From Lysobacter arseniciresistens ZS79 (GTDB lineage Bacteria > Pseudomonadota > Gammaproteobacteria > Xanthomonadales > Xanthomonadaceae), in NCBI RefSeq assembly GCF_000768335.1, contig NZ_AVPT01000004.1:1-64000 (forward strand): a DNA stretch of 64,000 nucleotides, given 5' to 3'. How positions within the stretch are numbered: the first letter of the stretch is position 1; each line of letters starts with the position of its first letter. The notes beneath the pieces were generated by a model. The model searched no databases. It was not told where the DNA came from and saw only the letters and a list, made by a program, of their open reading frames with translations. This document shows positions 18,677 through 29,859 of the stretch, piece by piece. The translations under genes and the position numbers were made by a program.

Positions 18677-20191
18677 GTGAAAGCCGTGCCTGTCCGACTG
18701 TCCCGAAGCCTCGCTCCGCTGCTCGTCCTCCTGCTTGCCGCCGTGTCCGCCGATGCCGCCGCCCAGTCGCGCCGCGACCGCGCCGCGACCGAAGCGCTGC
18801 AGCAGCGGATGCAGGAGGCGGAAACGCGTTACCGCGAGGCGATCGTGGCGATCGGCAACCACGACCCGGAAGGCGCGGCCCACGCCGACGCCGCGCTGGA
18901 GGACATGGAGGATGTGGTCACCGCCTGCGTCGGCCAGCGCGGTTGCTCCGTCACCACCATGCTCACCACCTACGAGCGGCTGCTCAAGCTCGGTGCCGAC
19001 ATCGAGGGCGGCGAGGGGCTGGAGGAGGAAGACCCGGACGCCGAATCGCACCACGCCGCGGCGATCGCCCGCGACGTGCCGGAGGCCGCGCGCGCGGCGG
19101 CGTTGCTGGGCGACGAACACGACTTCGACCACATGGTCCAGTACAACCCGGCGGTGCAGGAGGGCATCCGCCGCTGGCTGACCGACATGCGCGACGAATT
19201 CCTGACCAGCCACGAGAACTACCAGTACCTGCGCCGGTTGATGTGGCCGCAGTACCAGCGCGCCGGGCTGCCGGAGGCGCTGCTGTTCGGCATCCTCGCC
19301 AAGGAGTCCAACGGCCGGGTGCACTCGACCTCGCGCGCCGGCGCGTCGGGGCCGATGCAGTTCATGTACGCCACCGGGCGCCGCTTCGGCCTCGGCGAGG
19401 ACGGCACCGGCTTCGACACCCGCTACGACCCGTATGCCGCTTCGGCCGCCAGCGTCGCCTACCTCAACGAGCGTATGGGCGAGCTCAACCGCAACATCGA
19501 GCTGGCGCTGGCGGCCTACAACGGCGGCGAGGGCCGCGCGCGCCGGGTGCACCGGGCCAACCCGGGCAAGAGTTTCTGGCACGTCGACGTCTACAACGAG
19601 TTCCCCCCGGAGACGCGTGACTACGTGCCGATGGTGATCGCCGCGGCATGGCTGTTCCTGCATCCCGACGAGTACGGGCTGAGCCTGCCGAAAGTGGACG
19701 CGCGGCCGGCCAAGCTGCAGCTGCAGCAACCGGCGTCGATCTACCAGCTGACGATCTGCCTGGGCAACCGCGGCGTGCGCGACGGCTACATGCGGGCGCT
19801 GCGCAACCTCAACCCGCGTTACCGCGCCGACGACATGCTGCCGGCCGGTGCCGTGCTCGACGCGACCCCGAAGATCGCCGGGCTGTACCGGCGGCACTGC
19901 GTCGACGGCTCGCGCGCGCGGCTGGCACGCGAACTGGTGGCCAGCGACCCGAGCCGGGCGATCGTGCGTGGCGGCCCGGATGCGCCGGTCGTGGTCGCCG
20001 CGGCAGTGCCCGCGCCCGTGCAGACCGCGGCGCCAGCGACCTACCGCGTCCAGCGCGGTGAAACCCTGAGCTCGATCGCGCGCAAGTTCGAATGCCGTGC
20101 CACCGAACTGGCCCAGGCCAACGGCATCCGCGGCCCGCGCTACACCATCCGCCCCGGCCAGCAGATCGAGCTGGCCGGCTGCGCCAATTGA
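18677..20191 (+). CDS. Membrane-bound lytic transglycosylase with LysM (MltD-like)
   Basis: A peptidoglycan lytic transglycosylase of about 504 residues, exported by a signal peptide (RLSRSLAPLLVLLLAAVSADA). After a charged N-terminal region the SLT domain carries the catalytic glutamate E210 in AKESNGRVHS, followed by GASGPMQFM and the NIELALAAYNGGEGR motif. A C-terminal LysM repeat (TYRVQRGETLSSIARKF to the end) binds glycan strands. There is no lipobox, unlike E. coli MltD. No ATG fits, so GTG 18677 was chosen; GTG 18686 is equally possible. The stop lies four bases from the convergent psd stop. Confidence 0.88.
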   Translation: MKAVPVRLSRSLAPLLVLLLAAVSADAAAQSRRDRAATEALQQRMQEAETRYREAIVAIGNHDPEGAAHADAALEDMEDVVTACVGQRGCSVTTMLTTYERLLKLGADIEGGEGLEEEDPDAESHHAAAIARDVPEAARAAALLGDEHDFDHMVQYNPAVQEGIRRWLTDMRDEFLTSHENYQYLRRLMWPQYQRAGLPEALLFGILAKESNGRVHSTSRAGASGPMQFMYATGRRFGLGEDGTGFDTRYDPYAASAASVAYLNERMGELNRNIELALAAYNGGEGRARRVHRANPGKSFWHVDVYNEFPPETRDYVPMVIAAAWLFLHPDEYGLSLPKVDARPAKLQLQQPASIYQLTICLGNRGVRDGYMRALRNLNPRYRADDMLPAGAVLDATPKIAGLYRRHCVDGSRARLARELVASDPSRAIVRGGPDAPVVVAAAVPAPVQTAAPATYRVQRGETLSSIARKFECRATELAQANGIRGPRYTIRPGQQIELAGCAN

Positions 20192-20195
20192 GCCG

Positions 20196-21038
20196 TCAGC
20201 GCAGCGTCGCCAGCCGCTGGCCGAGCTTCACCGCCGACTCGGCGCACAGGCCGGCGGACAGCTCGGCCACGCCCGCCGGCAGCAGCACGATCACGGTCGA
20301 GCCGTAGTTGAACCGCGCCATCTCCTCGAAGCGCTCGATCGTGATGCCCTCGCCGCGGTAGTCGCGGGTGGTCACCCGGCTGCCGTAGGCGGGAATCTCC
20401 TCGCCGGCCCAGACCGTCTCCACGCCCGACACCAGCAGGGCGCCGACCATCACCACCGCCATCGGGCCGAAGTCGGTGTCGAAGTGGCAGACCAGCCGCT
20501 CGTTGCGCGCGAACAGCCGCGGCACGTGCCGCACCGCCGCCGGACCGACGCTGAACAGCCGCCCGGGCACGTGCACGGTCTCGCGCAGGGTGCCGGTCCA
20601 CGGCATGTGCACGCGGTGGTAGTCCTTCGGCGAGAGGTAGACGGTCGCGAACAGGCCGTGCTCGTACGGCTGCGCCGCCCCGGTGTCGCCCAGCAGCTCG
20701 GTGGCGGTGAACGACTGCCCCTTGGCCTGGAATATCCGGCCGGCCTCGATCGCGCCGCACTGGCTGATCCGGCCGTCGGCGGGCATCAGCAGCGCGCGCG
20801 GGTCCGGGTCGGCGACACGCACGCCCGGCCGCAGCGCGCGGGTGAAGAACGCATTGAAGGTCGGGTAGGCGGCCGGGTCGGGCTGCGCCGCCTCGGCCAG
20901 GTCGACGCCGAACCTGCGGGTCACGTTGTCGATCAGCCAGCGCCGCACGCGCGGATGGTCGGAGTACGCCAGCCGGCGGGCCAGCGACGACAGCAGGCGG
21001 TGGGGCAGCGCGTAGGTGAGTCGGGTGGCGAGGCTCAT
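20196..21038 (-). CDS. psd: Phosphatidylserine decarboxylase proenzyme
   Basis: Makes phosphatidylethanolamine from phosphatidylserine at the inner membrane. The 280-residue proenzyme self-cleaves at the GST motif (FNYGSTVIV, serine S247), giving a small alpha chain with an N-terminal pyruvoyl group. The usual active-site segments are visible: [23 protein letters not shown] with two histidines, and NERLVCHF. The site reads YGST rather than LGST. A good ribosome site (AGGAG) precedes the ATG at 21038. It follows the Sco-like gene by 22 bases on the same strand, so the two may share a transcript. Confidence 0.95.
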   Translation of the reverse strand: MSLATRLTYALPHRLLSSLARRLAYSDHPRVRRWLIDNVTRRFGVDLAEAAQPDPAAYPTFNAFFTRALRPGVRVADPDPRALLMPADGRISQCGAIEAGRIFQAKGQSFTATELLGDTGAAQPYEHGLFATVYLSPKDYHRVHMPWTGTLRETVHVPGRLFSVGPAAVRHVPRLFARNERLVCHFDTDFGPMAVVMVGALLVSGVETVWAGEEIPAYGSRVTTRDYRGEGITIERFEEMARFNYGSTVIVLLPAGVAELSAGLCAESAVKLGQRLATLR

Positions 21039-21060
21039 CGGGGCTCCTGCATCGCACCGG

Positions 21061-21708
21061 TCAAGGCGCAGCGGCCTGGGTCAGCGCGGCGAGGTCGGCG
21101 GCGATGAGGTTGGGGTCGAACGGCGGCTGCACCAGCCCGGACATGCGGCCCTGTGGGTCCAGCACCGCCATCGAGGCGCTGTGGTCGACCGAGTACTGGT
21201 CGGCCGGCGCGCCATCCTCCGGCGGCACCTTGGCGAACACCATGCTCAGCGATGCGGCGAACTTCTCCAGCGCCGGGATGTCGGCGGTGGCCGCCAGCGT
21301 GTCCTTGTGGAAGGCGTGGGCGTACTCGCCGATGCGGTCGGGGCTGTCGCGTTCGGGGTCGACCGAGACGAACAGCACGCGCGGACGGATCGACTCTGGG
21401 ATCGCCTCCCACTGCTTCTGCGCCTGCGACAGCTGTGCCAGCGTCATCGGGCACACGTCCGGGCAATGGGTGAAGCCGAGGAACACCAGGGTCCAGTGGC
21501 CCTTGAGCTCGCCCGGCACCAGCTGGGTGCCGTCGGACTGGCGGAGGCTGAAATCGGGCAGCTCGCGCGGGGGCTGGAACAGCCGCACCGCCTGCGTCTG
21601 CGGCCAGCCGGTCACAGCCGGCGAGGCGAAGTATTTCTGCGAGGCCCACAGGCCCAGGCCGGCGGCGACCGCGGCGATCAGGATGACGAGGGTGGTGCGG
21701 TTGAACAT
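21061..21708 (-). CDS. SCO1/SenC family protein
   Basis: A 215-residue thioredoxin-fold protein anchored by an N-terminal membrane segment ([18 protein letters not shown]), with the soluble part in the periplasm. The copper-binding motif is CPDVCP in [11 protein letters not shown], and the distal histidine is in SVDHSAS. SCO proteins insert copper into the CuA site of cytochrome c oxidase, or act as thiol-disulfide reductants for it. No oxidase genes are nearby. It starts at ATG 21708; the open frame runs much further upstream, but only as a non-coding shadow of prmB. It is upstream of psd in a probable two-gene unit. Confidence 0.93.
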   Translation of the reverse strand: MFNRTTLVILIAAVAAGLGLWASQKYFASPAVTGWPQTQAVRLFQPPRELPDFSLRQSDGTQLVPGELKGHWTLVFLGFTHCPDVCPMTLAQLSQAQKQWEAIPESIRPRVLFVSVDPERDSPDRIGEYAHAFHKDTLAATADIPALEKFAASLSMVFAKVPPEDGAPADQYSVDHSASMAVLDPQGRMSGLVQPPFDPNLIAADLAALTQAAAP

Positions 21709-21779
21709 GGAGACCTGCGGGCGGCGCCCGGGCGCGTCGCGTTCGGGCAGTGGCCGCCATGATAGCGGGCGTCGGCCGC

Positions 21780-21785
21780 TATAAT
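21780..21785 (+). promoter_or_regulatory. Candidate prmB promoter -10
   Basis: A perfect TATAAT followed by CGGCGCCCC, 61 bases before the prmB start, in the 138-base gap to the divergent sco gene. No -35 is recognisable. Sequence context (GCTATAATCGGCG) nearly repeats the rimO element. Confidence 0.4.
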
Positions 21786-21846
21786 CGGCGCCCCTCCGCC
21801 TCCCCGAGCGCGCGCCGGCCGACCGCCGACGTGCCGACCGCACCGC

Positions 21847-22794
21847 ATGGCCACTCCGCGCGCCGATTTCACCGACACCGCCTTCGAGCAGCTCTCCATC
21901 ATCGACCTGATCCGCTTCGGTGGCAGCCGCTTCGCCGAGGCCGGGCTGACCTTCGGCCACAGCTACGACAACGCCCTGGACGAGGCGACCCAGCTGGTGC
22001 TGCACGCGCTGTCGATGCCGCACGACCTGAGCCCGGTGTACGGCGCCTCGCGCGTCAGCCGCGAGGAAAAGGCGAAGGTGCTGGCGCTGTTCGAGCGCCG
22101 CATCAACGAGCGCATCCCGGCCGCGTACCTGACCGGCGAGGCGTGGTTTGCCGGCCTGAGCTTCAAGTCGGACCCGCGCGCGCTGGTGCCGCGCTCGCCG
22201 ATCGCCGAGCTGATCGAGAACGGCTTCGAGCCGTGGCTGGGCGGGCGCGAGGTGTCGCGCGCGCTCGACCTGTGCACCGGCTCGGGCTGTATCGCCATTG
22301 CGACCGCCCACTACCACCCGGACTGGCAGGTGGTCGGCATCGACATCAGCGACGACGCGCTGGCGCTGGCGGCCGAGAACAAGGCACGCCTGCACGCCGA
22401 CAACGTCGAGTTCCGCAAATCCGACCTGTTCGCCGGCCTGCAGGGCGAGGTGTTCGACCTGGTCGTCACCAACCCGCCGTACGTCACCCACGAGGAGACC
22501 GACGCGCTGCCGGCCGAATATGCGCACGAACCCGAGCTGGGCCTGCGCGCCGGCGACGACGGCCTGGACCTGGCGCTGCGGATCATGCGCGACGCCCCCA
22601 AGCACCTGAGCGGGGACGGCCTGCTGATCTGCGAGGTCGGCGAGGCCGAGCGCGCGCTGGTCGAGCTGCTGCCGGAACTTCCCATGGCCTGGGTCGAGTT
22701 CAAGGTCGGGCAGATGGGCATCTTCGTGGTGGAGCGCGCCGACCTGGTCGCGCACCATGCGAGGATCAAGGCGCTGGCCGACGCGCGCGGCTGA
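21847..22794 (+). CDS. prmB: Ribosomal protein L3 glutamine methyltransferase
   Basis: SAM-dependent enzyme that N5-methylates a glutamine of ribosomal protein L3. The 315 residues have the N-terminal helical substrate domain, the SAM motif LDLCTGSGCIAIA, VVGIDISDDALALAAEN, and the catalytic NPPY (VVTNPPYV), then the conserved YAHEPELGLRAGDDGLD. The latter segment and the overall length fit PrmB (YfcB) rather than PrmC. An ATG at 21847 is the only good start. It is followed by a GTAG-headed repeat and then aroC, the prmB-aroC order known from E. coli and xanthomonads. Confidence 0.95.
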   Translation: MATPRADFTDTAFEQLSIIDLIRFGGSRFAEAGLTFGHSYDNALDEATQLVLHALSMPHDLSPVYGASRVSREEKAKVLALFERRINERIPAAYLTGEAWFAGLSFKSDPRALVPRSPIAELIENGFEPWLGGREVSRALDLCTGSGCIAIATAHYHPDWQVVGIDISDDALALAAENKARLHADNVEFRKSDLFAGLQGEVFDLVVTNPPYVTHEETDALPAEYAHEPELGLRAGDDGLDLALRIMRDAPKHLSGDGLLICEVGEAERALVELLPELPMAWVEFKVGQMGIFVVERADLVAHHARIKALADARG

Positions 22795-22803
22795 CGCCAC
22801 CCC

Positions 22804-22876
22804 GTAGGAGCGACGCAAGTCGCGACCTGTACATCGCCTCCACCGCTCGGCGGGTCGCGACCTACGTCGCTCCTAC
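22804..22876. repeat. GTAG-headed paired palindrome, copy 2
   Basis: 73 bases made of two inverted 24-base arms (22804-22827 and 22853-22876), each beginning GTAGGAGCGACG on its own strand and holding a small palindrome. The 25-base interior contains TGTACATCGCCTCCA and CGGCGGG. It fits a REP doublet (REPIN). It begins nine bases after the prmB stop and ends 32 bases before the aroC start. Confidence 0.85.
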
Positions 22877-22908
22877 ACAGAAGCCATACGACAACCGCAG
22901 GAATCGCA

Positions 22909-24009
22909 GTGGCCAGCAACACCTTCGGAAAACTGTTCGCGGTCACCACCTTTGGCGAAAGCCACGGGCCGGCGATCGGCTGCGTGGTCGACGGCTGTCC
23001 GCCGGGGCTTGCGCTGGCACCGGAGGACTTCCGCCACGACCTGGAGCGCCGCGCGACCGGCCGCACCCGCCACACCTCCGCCCGCCGCGAAGCCGACGAG
23101 GTCGAGATCCTCTCGGGTGTATACGAGGGCATCACCACCGGCACGCCGATCGCGCTGCTGGTCCGCAACACCGACGCGCGCAGCAAGGACTACGCGAAGA
23201 TCGCCGATCAGTTCCGCCCCGGCCACGCCGACTACACCTACTGGCAGAAGTACGGCGTCCGCGACCCGCGCGGCGGCGGCCGCTCCTCGGCGCGCGAGAC
23301 CACGATGCGCGTCGCCGCCGGCGTGATCGCCCGGAAATGGCTGGCCGGGCGCCACGGCGTCCGTGTGCTGGGCTACATGTCGCAGCTGGGCGAGGTGACG
23401 CCGGGCCGTCGCGACCTCTCGGCCGTCGAGGACAACCCGTTCTTCTGGCCCGACGCCACCCAGGTGCCGGCGCTGGAGGCCTACATGGACGCCCTGCGCA
23501 AGTCCGGCGACTCGGTCGGCGCGCGGGTCGACGTGATCGCCACCGGGCTGCCGCCGGGCTGGGGCGAGCCGGTCTACGGCAAGCTCGATGCCGAACTCGC
23601 CGGCGCGCTGATGGGTATCAACGCGGTGAAGGGCGTCGAGATCGGCGACGGCTTCGCCTCGGTCGCCCAGCGGGGCAGCGAGCACCGCGACGCGATCGAC
23701 GCCGCAGGGTTCGCCTCCAACCATGCCGGCGGCGTGCTCGGCGGCATCAGCTCCGGCCAGCCGCTGCGCTGCTCGGTCGCATTCAAGCCGACGTCCAGCC
23801 TGCGCCTGCCGGTCGACAGCCTCGACACCGACGGCAACCCGGTCGAAGTGGTCACCACCGGCCGCCACGACCCCTGCGTCGGCATCCGTGCCACGCCGAT
23901 CTGCGAGGCGATGGTCGCGCTGGTGCTGATGGACCAGGCCCTGCGTCACCGCGCCCAGTGCGGCGACGTGGGCGACGTCACCCCGCGGGTGCCGCCGGGT
24001 AAACCGTAG
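22909..24009 (+). CDS. aroC: Chorismate synthase
   Basis: Last step of the shikimate pathway: 5-enolpyruvylshikimate-3-phosphate to chorismate, using reduced FMN. The 366 residues match the usual length. The three family signatures are present: [18 protein letters not shown] near the start, [14 protein letters not shown] followed by [17 protein letters not shown], and [15 protein letters not shown] near the end. The GTG start at 22909 has CAGGAA upstream. The gene is flanked on both sides by GTAG-headed palindromes. Chorismate feeds tryptophan synthesis, for which trpF, trpB and trpA lie further downstream. Confidence 0.97.
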   Translation: MASNTFGKLFAVTTFGESHGPAIGCVVDGCPPGLALAPEDFRHDLERRATGRTRHTSARREADEVEILSGVYEGITTGTPIALLVRNTDARSKDYAKIADQFRPGHADYTYWQKYGVRDPRGGGRSSARETTMRVAAGVIARKWLAGRHGVRVLGYMSQLGEVTPGRRDLSAVEDNPFFWPDATQVPALEAYMDALRKSGDSVGARVDVIATGLPPGWGEPVYGKLDAELAGALMGINAVKGVEIGDGFASVAQRGSEHRDAIDAAGFASNHAGGVLGGISSGQPLRCSVAFKPTSSLRLPVDSLDTDGNPVEVVTTGRHDPCVGIRATPICEAMVALVLMDQALRHRAQCGDVGDVTPRVPPGKP

Positions 24010-24015
24010 CCGCCT

Positions 24016-24088
24016 GTAGGAGCGACGTCGGTCGCGACCTGAACATCACTCCAAGCGTTCGGCGGGTCGCGACTGATGTCGCTCCTAC
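24016..24088. repeat. GTAG-headed paired palindrome, copy 3
   Basis: 73 bases with arms at 24016-24039 and 24065-24088 and the same interior layout as copy 2 (GAACATCACTCCAAGC). The inner parts of the two arms differ (ACGTCGGT and ACTGATGT), so the copies have drifted while the GTAGGAGCGAC head and GTCGCGACC are kept. It lies six bases after the aroC stop and 47 bases before asd. Confidence 0.85.
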
Positions 24089-24135
24089 AAGAACTCCCCT
24101 CCAGAAACCGGCCCCGGCCCAGCAGGAACTCCCAG

Positions 24136-25155
24136 ATGACCCAGTCCCCCAACGTAGCCATCGTCGGTGCCACCGGTGCCGTCGGCGAGACCATGCTGAA
24201 GATCCTCGCCGAGCGGAAATTCCCGGTCGGGCGGCTGCACGTGCTCGCCAGCGAGCGTTCGGCTGGCGGCAAGGTCGAGTTCGGGGCGAAGAAGATCGTG
24301 GTCGAGGACCTGGCCACGTTCGACCCGGCGGGCATCGACATCGCGCTGTTCTCGGCCGGTGGCAGCGTCTCCAGGGAGTACGCGCCAAAGTTCGCCGCGG
24401 CCGGCGCGGTGGTGATCGACAACTCCTCGGCGTTCCGCCAGGACGACGACGTGCCGCTGGTGGTGGCCGAGGTGAATCCGGACGCGGCGCGCAACCGCCC
24501 GCGCGGGATCATCGCCAACCCCAACTGCTCGACCATGCAGATGCTGGTCGCGCTGGCGCCGATCCACCGCGCCGCCGGCATCGAGCGGATCAACGTCGCC
24601 ACCTACCAGTCGGTGTCCGGCACCGGCCGCCGCGCGCTGGAGGAGCTGGGCCGCCAGACCGCCGGCATGCTGAACTTCCAGGACCCCAGGCCGGAGGTCT
24701 ACCCGGTGCAGATCGCCTTCAACGTGATCCCGCACGGCGGCGATTTCTGCGACAACGGCTACACCACCGAGGAGATGAAGCTGGTCTGGGAGACCCGCAA
24801 GATCCTCGGTGATGACTCGATTGCGGTGAACGCCACCGTGGTGCGGGTGCCGGTGTTCTACGGCCACTCCGAGGCGGTCCACCTGGAAACCCGCGACAAG
24901 CTGTCGGCCGCAGACGCCCGCGCGCTGCTGGAGGCCGCGCCGGGCATCGAGGTGGTGGACGCGCCGGAGGGCGGCGGCTACCCCACGCCGGTCACCCACG
25001 CTTCCGGCAAGGACCCGGTCTATGTCGGCCGCATCCGTGACGACATTTCCCATCCGCGCGGCCTGTCGCTGTGGGTGGTGGCCGACAACATCCGCAAGGG
25101 CGCCGCGCTGAATGCGGTGCAGCTGGCCGAACTGGTGCTCGCAGAACGCTCATGA
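24136..25155 (+). CDS. asd: Aspartate-semialdehyde dehydrogenase
   Basis: NADPH-dependent reduction of aspartyl phosphate to aspartate semialdehyde, the branch point to lysine/diaminopimelate, threonine and methionine. The 339 residues show the dinucleotide loop VGATGAVGETML at the start, SAGGSVSREYAPKF, and the catalytic cysteine C131 in NPNCSTMQ. QSVSGTGRRALEEL and the RVPVFYGHSEAVHLE segment with the active-site histidine are also present. The ATG at 24136 has AGGA nine bases upstream; upstream codons fall in the palindromic repeat and are not used. It is followed by fimV, as in Pseudomonas. Confidence 0.97.
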   Translation: MTQSPNVAIVGATGAVGETMLKILAERKFPVGRLHVLASERSAGGKVEFGAKKIVVEDLATFDPAGIDIALFSAGGSVSREYAPKFAAAGAVVIDNSSAFRQDDDVPLVVAEVNPDAARNRPRGIIANPNCSTMQMLVALAPIHRAAGIERINVATYQSVSGTGRRALEELGRQTAGMLNFQDPRPEVYPVQIAFNVIPHGGDFCDNGYTTEEMKLVWETRKILGDDSIAVNATVVRVPVFYGHSEAVHLETRDKLSAADARALLEAAPGIEVVDAPEGGGYPTPVTHASGKDPVYVGRIRDDISHPRGLSLWVVADNIRKGAALNAVQLAELVLAERS

Positions 25156-25192
25156 ATGTCTCGCAAGGCATTGAAATAGCGACGGGATCGCA

Positions 25193-25221
25193 TTGCCGCG
25201 GGGCGCGCCGGTCGCTAGAGT
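25193..25221 (+). promoter_or_regulatory. Candidate fimV promoter
   Basis: TTGCCG (25193-25198) and TAGAGT (25216-25221) are spaced by exactly 17 bases, followed by CGCGCC, with the fimV start 29 bases downstream. Both hexamers deviate from consensus, so support is moderate. Confidence 0.4.
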
Positions 25222-25249
25222 CGCGCCAGGGGATGCAGCAGGAGTACCG

Positions 25250-27073
25250 GTGAATCGATTCGCGCAAACCGCCCTGGCACTGGCGCTGGCTCTGGCCAGC
25301 AGCTCGGCGGCCGCCCTCGGGCTGGGCCAGCTGGAGCTGAAGTCCAAGCTCGGCGAGCCGCTGGTGGCCGAGATCCGGATCATCTCCAACGATCCGGCCG
25401 AGCTGGAGCGCCTGCGCGCCGGGCTGGCGTCGCCGGAGACCTTTGCCCGGATCGGGCTGGAGCCGCCGCGCGGCGTGGTCGCCAACCTGCAGTTCGTCTC
25501 GGCGCTGGATGCCAGCGGCCGCCCGGTGATCCGCGTCACCAGCAGCGAGCCGATCCAGCAGCCGCTGCTGACCTTCCTGGTCGAGGTGGACTGGGGGCAG
25601 GGCCGGCTGGTGCGCGAGTACTCGGCGCTGCTGGACGCGCCGCGCACGGTGTCGGCACCGATGCAGCCGCCGATCGAGGCACCGGTGCTGGCGCCGTCCA
25701 ACACGATCGTGCGTGAGCCGGAGCCGCTGCCGCCGGAACCGGAAGCCGAGGCGGAACCCGCGGATCCGGTCGCCGCGACGCCGGCCCCGGCCGAGGAAGC
25801 GCCGCAGCCATCCGCGATCACCCCGACCGCGCCGCCCCCGGCTCCGGTCGTCGCGCCCGGGTCGCGACCCCGCACCACCGAGTACGGAGCGGTCCTGCAG
25901 GGCGAGACCCTGTCGGAGATCGCCAGCTCGCTCGACCTCGGCGTCAATCTCGACCAGGCGATGATCGCGCTGCTCAACGCCAACCCGGACGCCTTCATCG
26001 ACGGCAACGTCAACCTTCTGCGCCAGGGTGCGGTGCTGCGGGTCCCGGACCGCGACGAGATGCAGGCCACGTCGGTGGCGCAGGCGATGGCCCAGGTCCG
26101 CGAGCAGACCCGCGCCTGGCGCGCGATGCGTGCGCCGACCCCGCAGCCGGTGCTGGCCGACGCCGCCCCGGCACCGACGCAGGCGGACCAACAGACTGCC
26201 GCGGCCCCGGTGGGCACCACGACCGCCGACGCACGGCTTGAAATCGTCCCGCCCGGCGCAGGCGACGCATCGCAGGCGGGAAACCAGTCCGGCACCAGTG
26301 CCGGCGGCGAGGGCGACACCATGAGACAGGACCTGCAACAGACCCGCGAGACCCTGGCCGCGCGCGACGCCGAGCTGGCCGAGCTGCAAAGCCGGGTCGC
26401 CGAACTCGAGAAGCTGCAGTCCGACCAGCAGAAGCTGCTGGAGATGAAGGGCAACGAGTTGAACGCGGTGCAGGCGCAACTGGCGAATGCCGACAAGGCC
26501 GAGCAGGCGGCGCGTGGTTCGGGCCTGCCGTGGGTGCTGGGCGGTGCCGCGCTGCTGCTGCTGGCACTGCTGGGCGGCTGGTGGATGCGCCGGCGTCCCG
26601 CTGCGGCACCGTCGTTCCGGCCGAAGACGGCGCCGCCTTCGCCGCTGGCTGCCGGGTTCCCGGGTGCGACCGCCGTGCCAGCCGCGCCAGCCGCGACCAT
26701 GCCGCGGGAAAGCCCTGCGTCCGACGTGGCGGACGAGCCCGCCGTGGCCGTGCAGCCACTGCACGCGTCGCCCGCACCCGTGCCGGCGACGCCGCCGCAA
26801 CCGGCTGCCGTGCCGACCTGGCATCCGGGCAGCGCCGCTCGCAAGGAACCTGCCGCGCCCGTCGCACCGCACATCGCCCCCGGCCTCGACTTCGGCAATC
26901 CACCGGAGCCGTCGGACAGCGAAGCGCCGGGGCGTGAGCGGCTCGAACTGGCCCGCGCCTACCTCGACCTTGGCGACCGCGACAGCGCCCGCCAGCTGCT
27001 CGACGAAGTCGTGATCCATGGTGACCTGGCCGCGCGCCAGGAAGCGGCGCGGATGCTGCGCGACCTCGACTGA
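25250..27073 (+). CDS. fimV: FimV-like peptidoglycan-binding polar hub protein
   Basis: An inner-membrane organiser of polar functions, needed for type IV pilus twitching in Pseudomonas. The 607 residues begin with a signal peptide, then the FimV N-terminal domain ([20 protein letters not shown]). A Pro/Glu/Ala-rich linker is followed by a LysM-like motif (about 210-265) and a coiled coil (about 360-420, [19 protein letters not shown]). One membrane span (about 425-446) leads to a cytoplasmic Ala/Pro-rich tail ending in a FimV C-terminal TPR-like helix pair (about 561-607). The GTG at 25250 with AGGAG upstream is the best start. It is shorter than Pseudomonas FimV, mainly in the cytoplasmic part. 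The asd-fimV-truA order supports the call. Confidence 0.9.
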   Translation: MNRFAQTALALALALASSSAAALGLGQLELKSKLGEPLVAEIRIISNDPAELERLRAGLASPETFARIGLEPPRGVVANLQFVSALDASGRPVIRVTSSEPIQQPLLTFLVEVDWGQGRLVREYSALLDAPRTVSAPMQPPIEAPVLAPSNTIVREPEPLPPEPEAEAEPADPVAATPAPAEEAPQPSAITPTAPPPAPVVAPGSRPRTTEYGAVLQGETLSEIASSLDLGVNLDQAMIALLNANPDAFIDGNVNLLRQGAVLRVPDRDEMQATSVAQAMAQVREQTRAWRAMRAPTPQPVLADAAPAPTQADQQTAAAPVGTTTADARLEIVPPGAGDASQAGNQSGTSAGGEGDTMRQDLQQTRETLAARDAELAELQSRVAELEKLQSDQQKLLEMKGNELNAVQAQLANADKAEQAARGSGLPWVLGGAALLLLALLGGWWMRRRPAAAPSFRPKTAPPSPLAAGFPGATAVPAAPAATMPRESPASDVADEPAVAVQPLHASPAPVPATPPQPAAVPTWHPGSAARKEPAAPVAPHIAPGLDFGNPPEPSDSEAPGRERLELARAYLDLGDRDSARQLLDEVVIHGDLAARQEAARMLRDLD

Positions 27074-27077
27074 CGCC

Positions 27078-27926
27078 GTGCCTGTCGAACCCGACCCGCC
27101 ACCCGCCGGACCCGCCCGGCAGCCATCCGCGCGCCGGCGCTTCGCGCTCGGCGTGGAGTACGACGGCAGCGGATTCTCCGGCTGGCAGCGGCTCAACAAG
27201 CCCGGCGAGCCCGGGCGTCGCGACGAACCGACCGTGCAGGCGGCGCTTGAGCAGGCGCTGTCGTTCGTGGCGGGGGAGGCGGTCGAGGTTGTCTGCGCCG
27301 GGCGCACGGATGCCGGCGTGCACGCGGCCGCGCAGGTCGTCCACTTCGACGGACCGGCCCGGCGCGACCCGCGCGGCTGGGTGCTGGGCACCACCAGCCG
27401 CCTGCCGCCGGCGATCTGCGTGCGCTGGTGCGTACCGGTGGCCGACGACTTCCACGCGCGTTTTTGCGCGCGTGCGCGCCGCTACCGCTACTCGATCCTC
27501 AACCGGCCGGTGCGGCCCGCGCTGCAGCGCCAGTACCTGAGCTGGGAGCGTCGCCCGCTGGATGCCGACGCGATGCATCGCGCCGCCCAGGCGCTGGTCG
27601 GCGAGCACGATTTCTCCGCGTTCCGCACCGTGCATTGCCAGGCACCCCACGCGCGGCGCGACCTGCAGCATATCGACGTCAGCCGCGCCGGCGAGGTCGT
27701 CACCATCGAGGTGCAGGCCAACGCGTTCCTGCACCACATGGTCCGCAACATCGTCGGCAGCCTGCTGCCGGTGGGCCGGGGCGAACGGCCGGAGGGCTGG
27801 GTCGGCGAGCTGCTGACCGGCCGCGACCGCACCGCCGCCGGGCCGACCGCGCCGTCGGCCGGGCTGGTGTTCCTCGGGCCGCGCTACCCTGCACAATGGG
27901 GGCTTCCCGCCGAGGTCGAGCTGTGA
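27078..27926 (+). CDS. truA: tRNA pseudouridine(38-40) synthase
   Basis: Forms pseudouridine at positions 38-40 of the anticodon arm of many tRNAs. The 282-residue protein shows [15 protein letters not shown], the catalytic aspartate D78 in [10 protein letters not shown], and the RRYRYSI, HDFSAFR and [11 protein letters not shown] segments of the family. A poorly conserved Pro-rich N terminus of about 20 residues precedes the core. The GTG at 27078, four bases after fimV, was chosen; a later start is not excluded. It overlaps trpF by four bases (GTGA), so translation is probably coupled. Confidence 0.95.
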   Translation: MPVEPDPPPAGPARQPSARRRFALGVEYDGSGFSGWQRLNKPGEPGRRDEPTVQAALEQALSFVAGEAVEVVCAGRTDAGVHAAAQVVHFDGPARRDPRGWVLGTTSRLPPAICVRWCVPVADDFHARFCARARRYRYSILNRPVRPALQRQYLSWERRPLDADAMHRAAQALVGEHDFSAFRTVHCQAPHARRDLQHIDVSRAGEVVTIEVQANAFLHHMVRNIVGSLLPVGRGERPEGWVGELLTGRDRTAAGPTAPSAGLVFLGPRYPAQWGLPAEVEL

Positions 27927-28582
27927 ACCGCATTCTTTTCCGCACCCGCATCAAGTTCTGCGGCTTCACCCGCCCCGGAGACGTGCGCCTGGCCTGCGAG
28001 CTGGGCGCCGACGCGATCGGCTTCGTGTTCGCGCGAAGCAGCCCGCGGCGGATCGAGCCGGAGGAGGCGAGGGCCATGCGCCAGGCGCTGGCGCCGCTGG
28101 TCGATGCGGTCGCGCTGTTCATGGACAACCCGGTCGACGAGGTGCGCGACGTCGTGCGCCAGATCCGCCCGAGCCTGCTGCAGTTCCACGGCGACGAGGA
28201 CGACGCGTTCTGCCGCGGCTTCGGCGTGCCGTACCTGAAGGCGATCCCGATGGGCGGCGAACTCACCCAGCAGCACCCGGCCGCGCTGCACGCGCGTTAC
28301 CCGGGGGCGGCCGGGTTCCTGTTCGACAGCCACGCCGCGGGCAGCGGTGGCGGCAGCGGCCGGACGTTCGACTGGGGACGCATCCCGGCCGGCGTGCAGA
28401 AGCCCTACGTGCTGGCCGGCGGGTTGACCTCCGACAACGTGTTCGACGCGATCATCGCCACGCTGCCGTGGGCGGTGGATGTTTCCAGCGGCATCGAGAG
28501 CGGGCCGGGCCTCAAGGACGGCGACAAGATGCGCCGCTTCGTCGAGGAAGTGCGCCGCGCCGACTGCCACGTGCTCGACTGA
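27923..28582 (+). CDS. trpF: Phosphoribosylanthranilate isomerase
   Basis: Third step of the tryptophan branch, an Amadori rearrangement in a TIM barrel. The 219 residues have the catalytic cysteine in [12 protein letters not shown] near residue 12, [25 protein letters not shown], the phosphate loops [10 protein letters not shown] and VDVSSGIES with the general-acid aspartate. It stands alone (not fused to TrpC). The GTG at 27923 overlaps the truA stop. trpB begins 62 bases downstream. No Trp-codon leader peptide is seen in front of trpF or trpB. Confidence 0.96.
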   Translation: MNRILFRTRIKFCGFTRPGDVRLACELGADAIGFVFARSSPRRIEPEEARAMRQALAPLVDAVALFMDNPVDEVRDVVRQIRPSLLQFHGDEDDAFCRGFGVPYLKAIPMGGELTQQHPAALHARYPGAAGFLFDSHAAGSGGGSGRTFDWGRIPAGVQKPYVLAGGLTSDNVFDAIIATLPWAVDVSSGIESGPGLKDGDKMRRFVEEVRRADCHVLD

Positions 28583-28644
28583 GCCTGTCCTGTTGCCACC
28601 GGCACCGCGATGCGGCGGCCGGGCGGCATTGTTGAAGAGCCCAC

Positions 28645-29858
<1,214 letters not shown>

Positions 29859-29859
<1 letters not shown>

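Noticed and set aside
12741-24088. CRISPR array from the repeated palindromes
   Set aside because: Copies are kilobases apart with no regular spacers and no cas genes; they are dispersed repeats.
24076-24135. Upstream extension of asd by 20 codons
   Set aside because: The extension would start within the palindromic repeat and lacks a ribosome site; ATG 24136 is conserved and preceded by AGGA.
28583-28644. Attenuator or Trp-rich leader peptide before trpB
   Set aside because: The gap is only 62 bases and contains no run of TGG codons or paired terminator.
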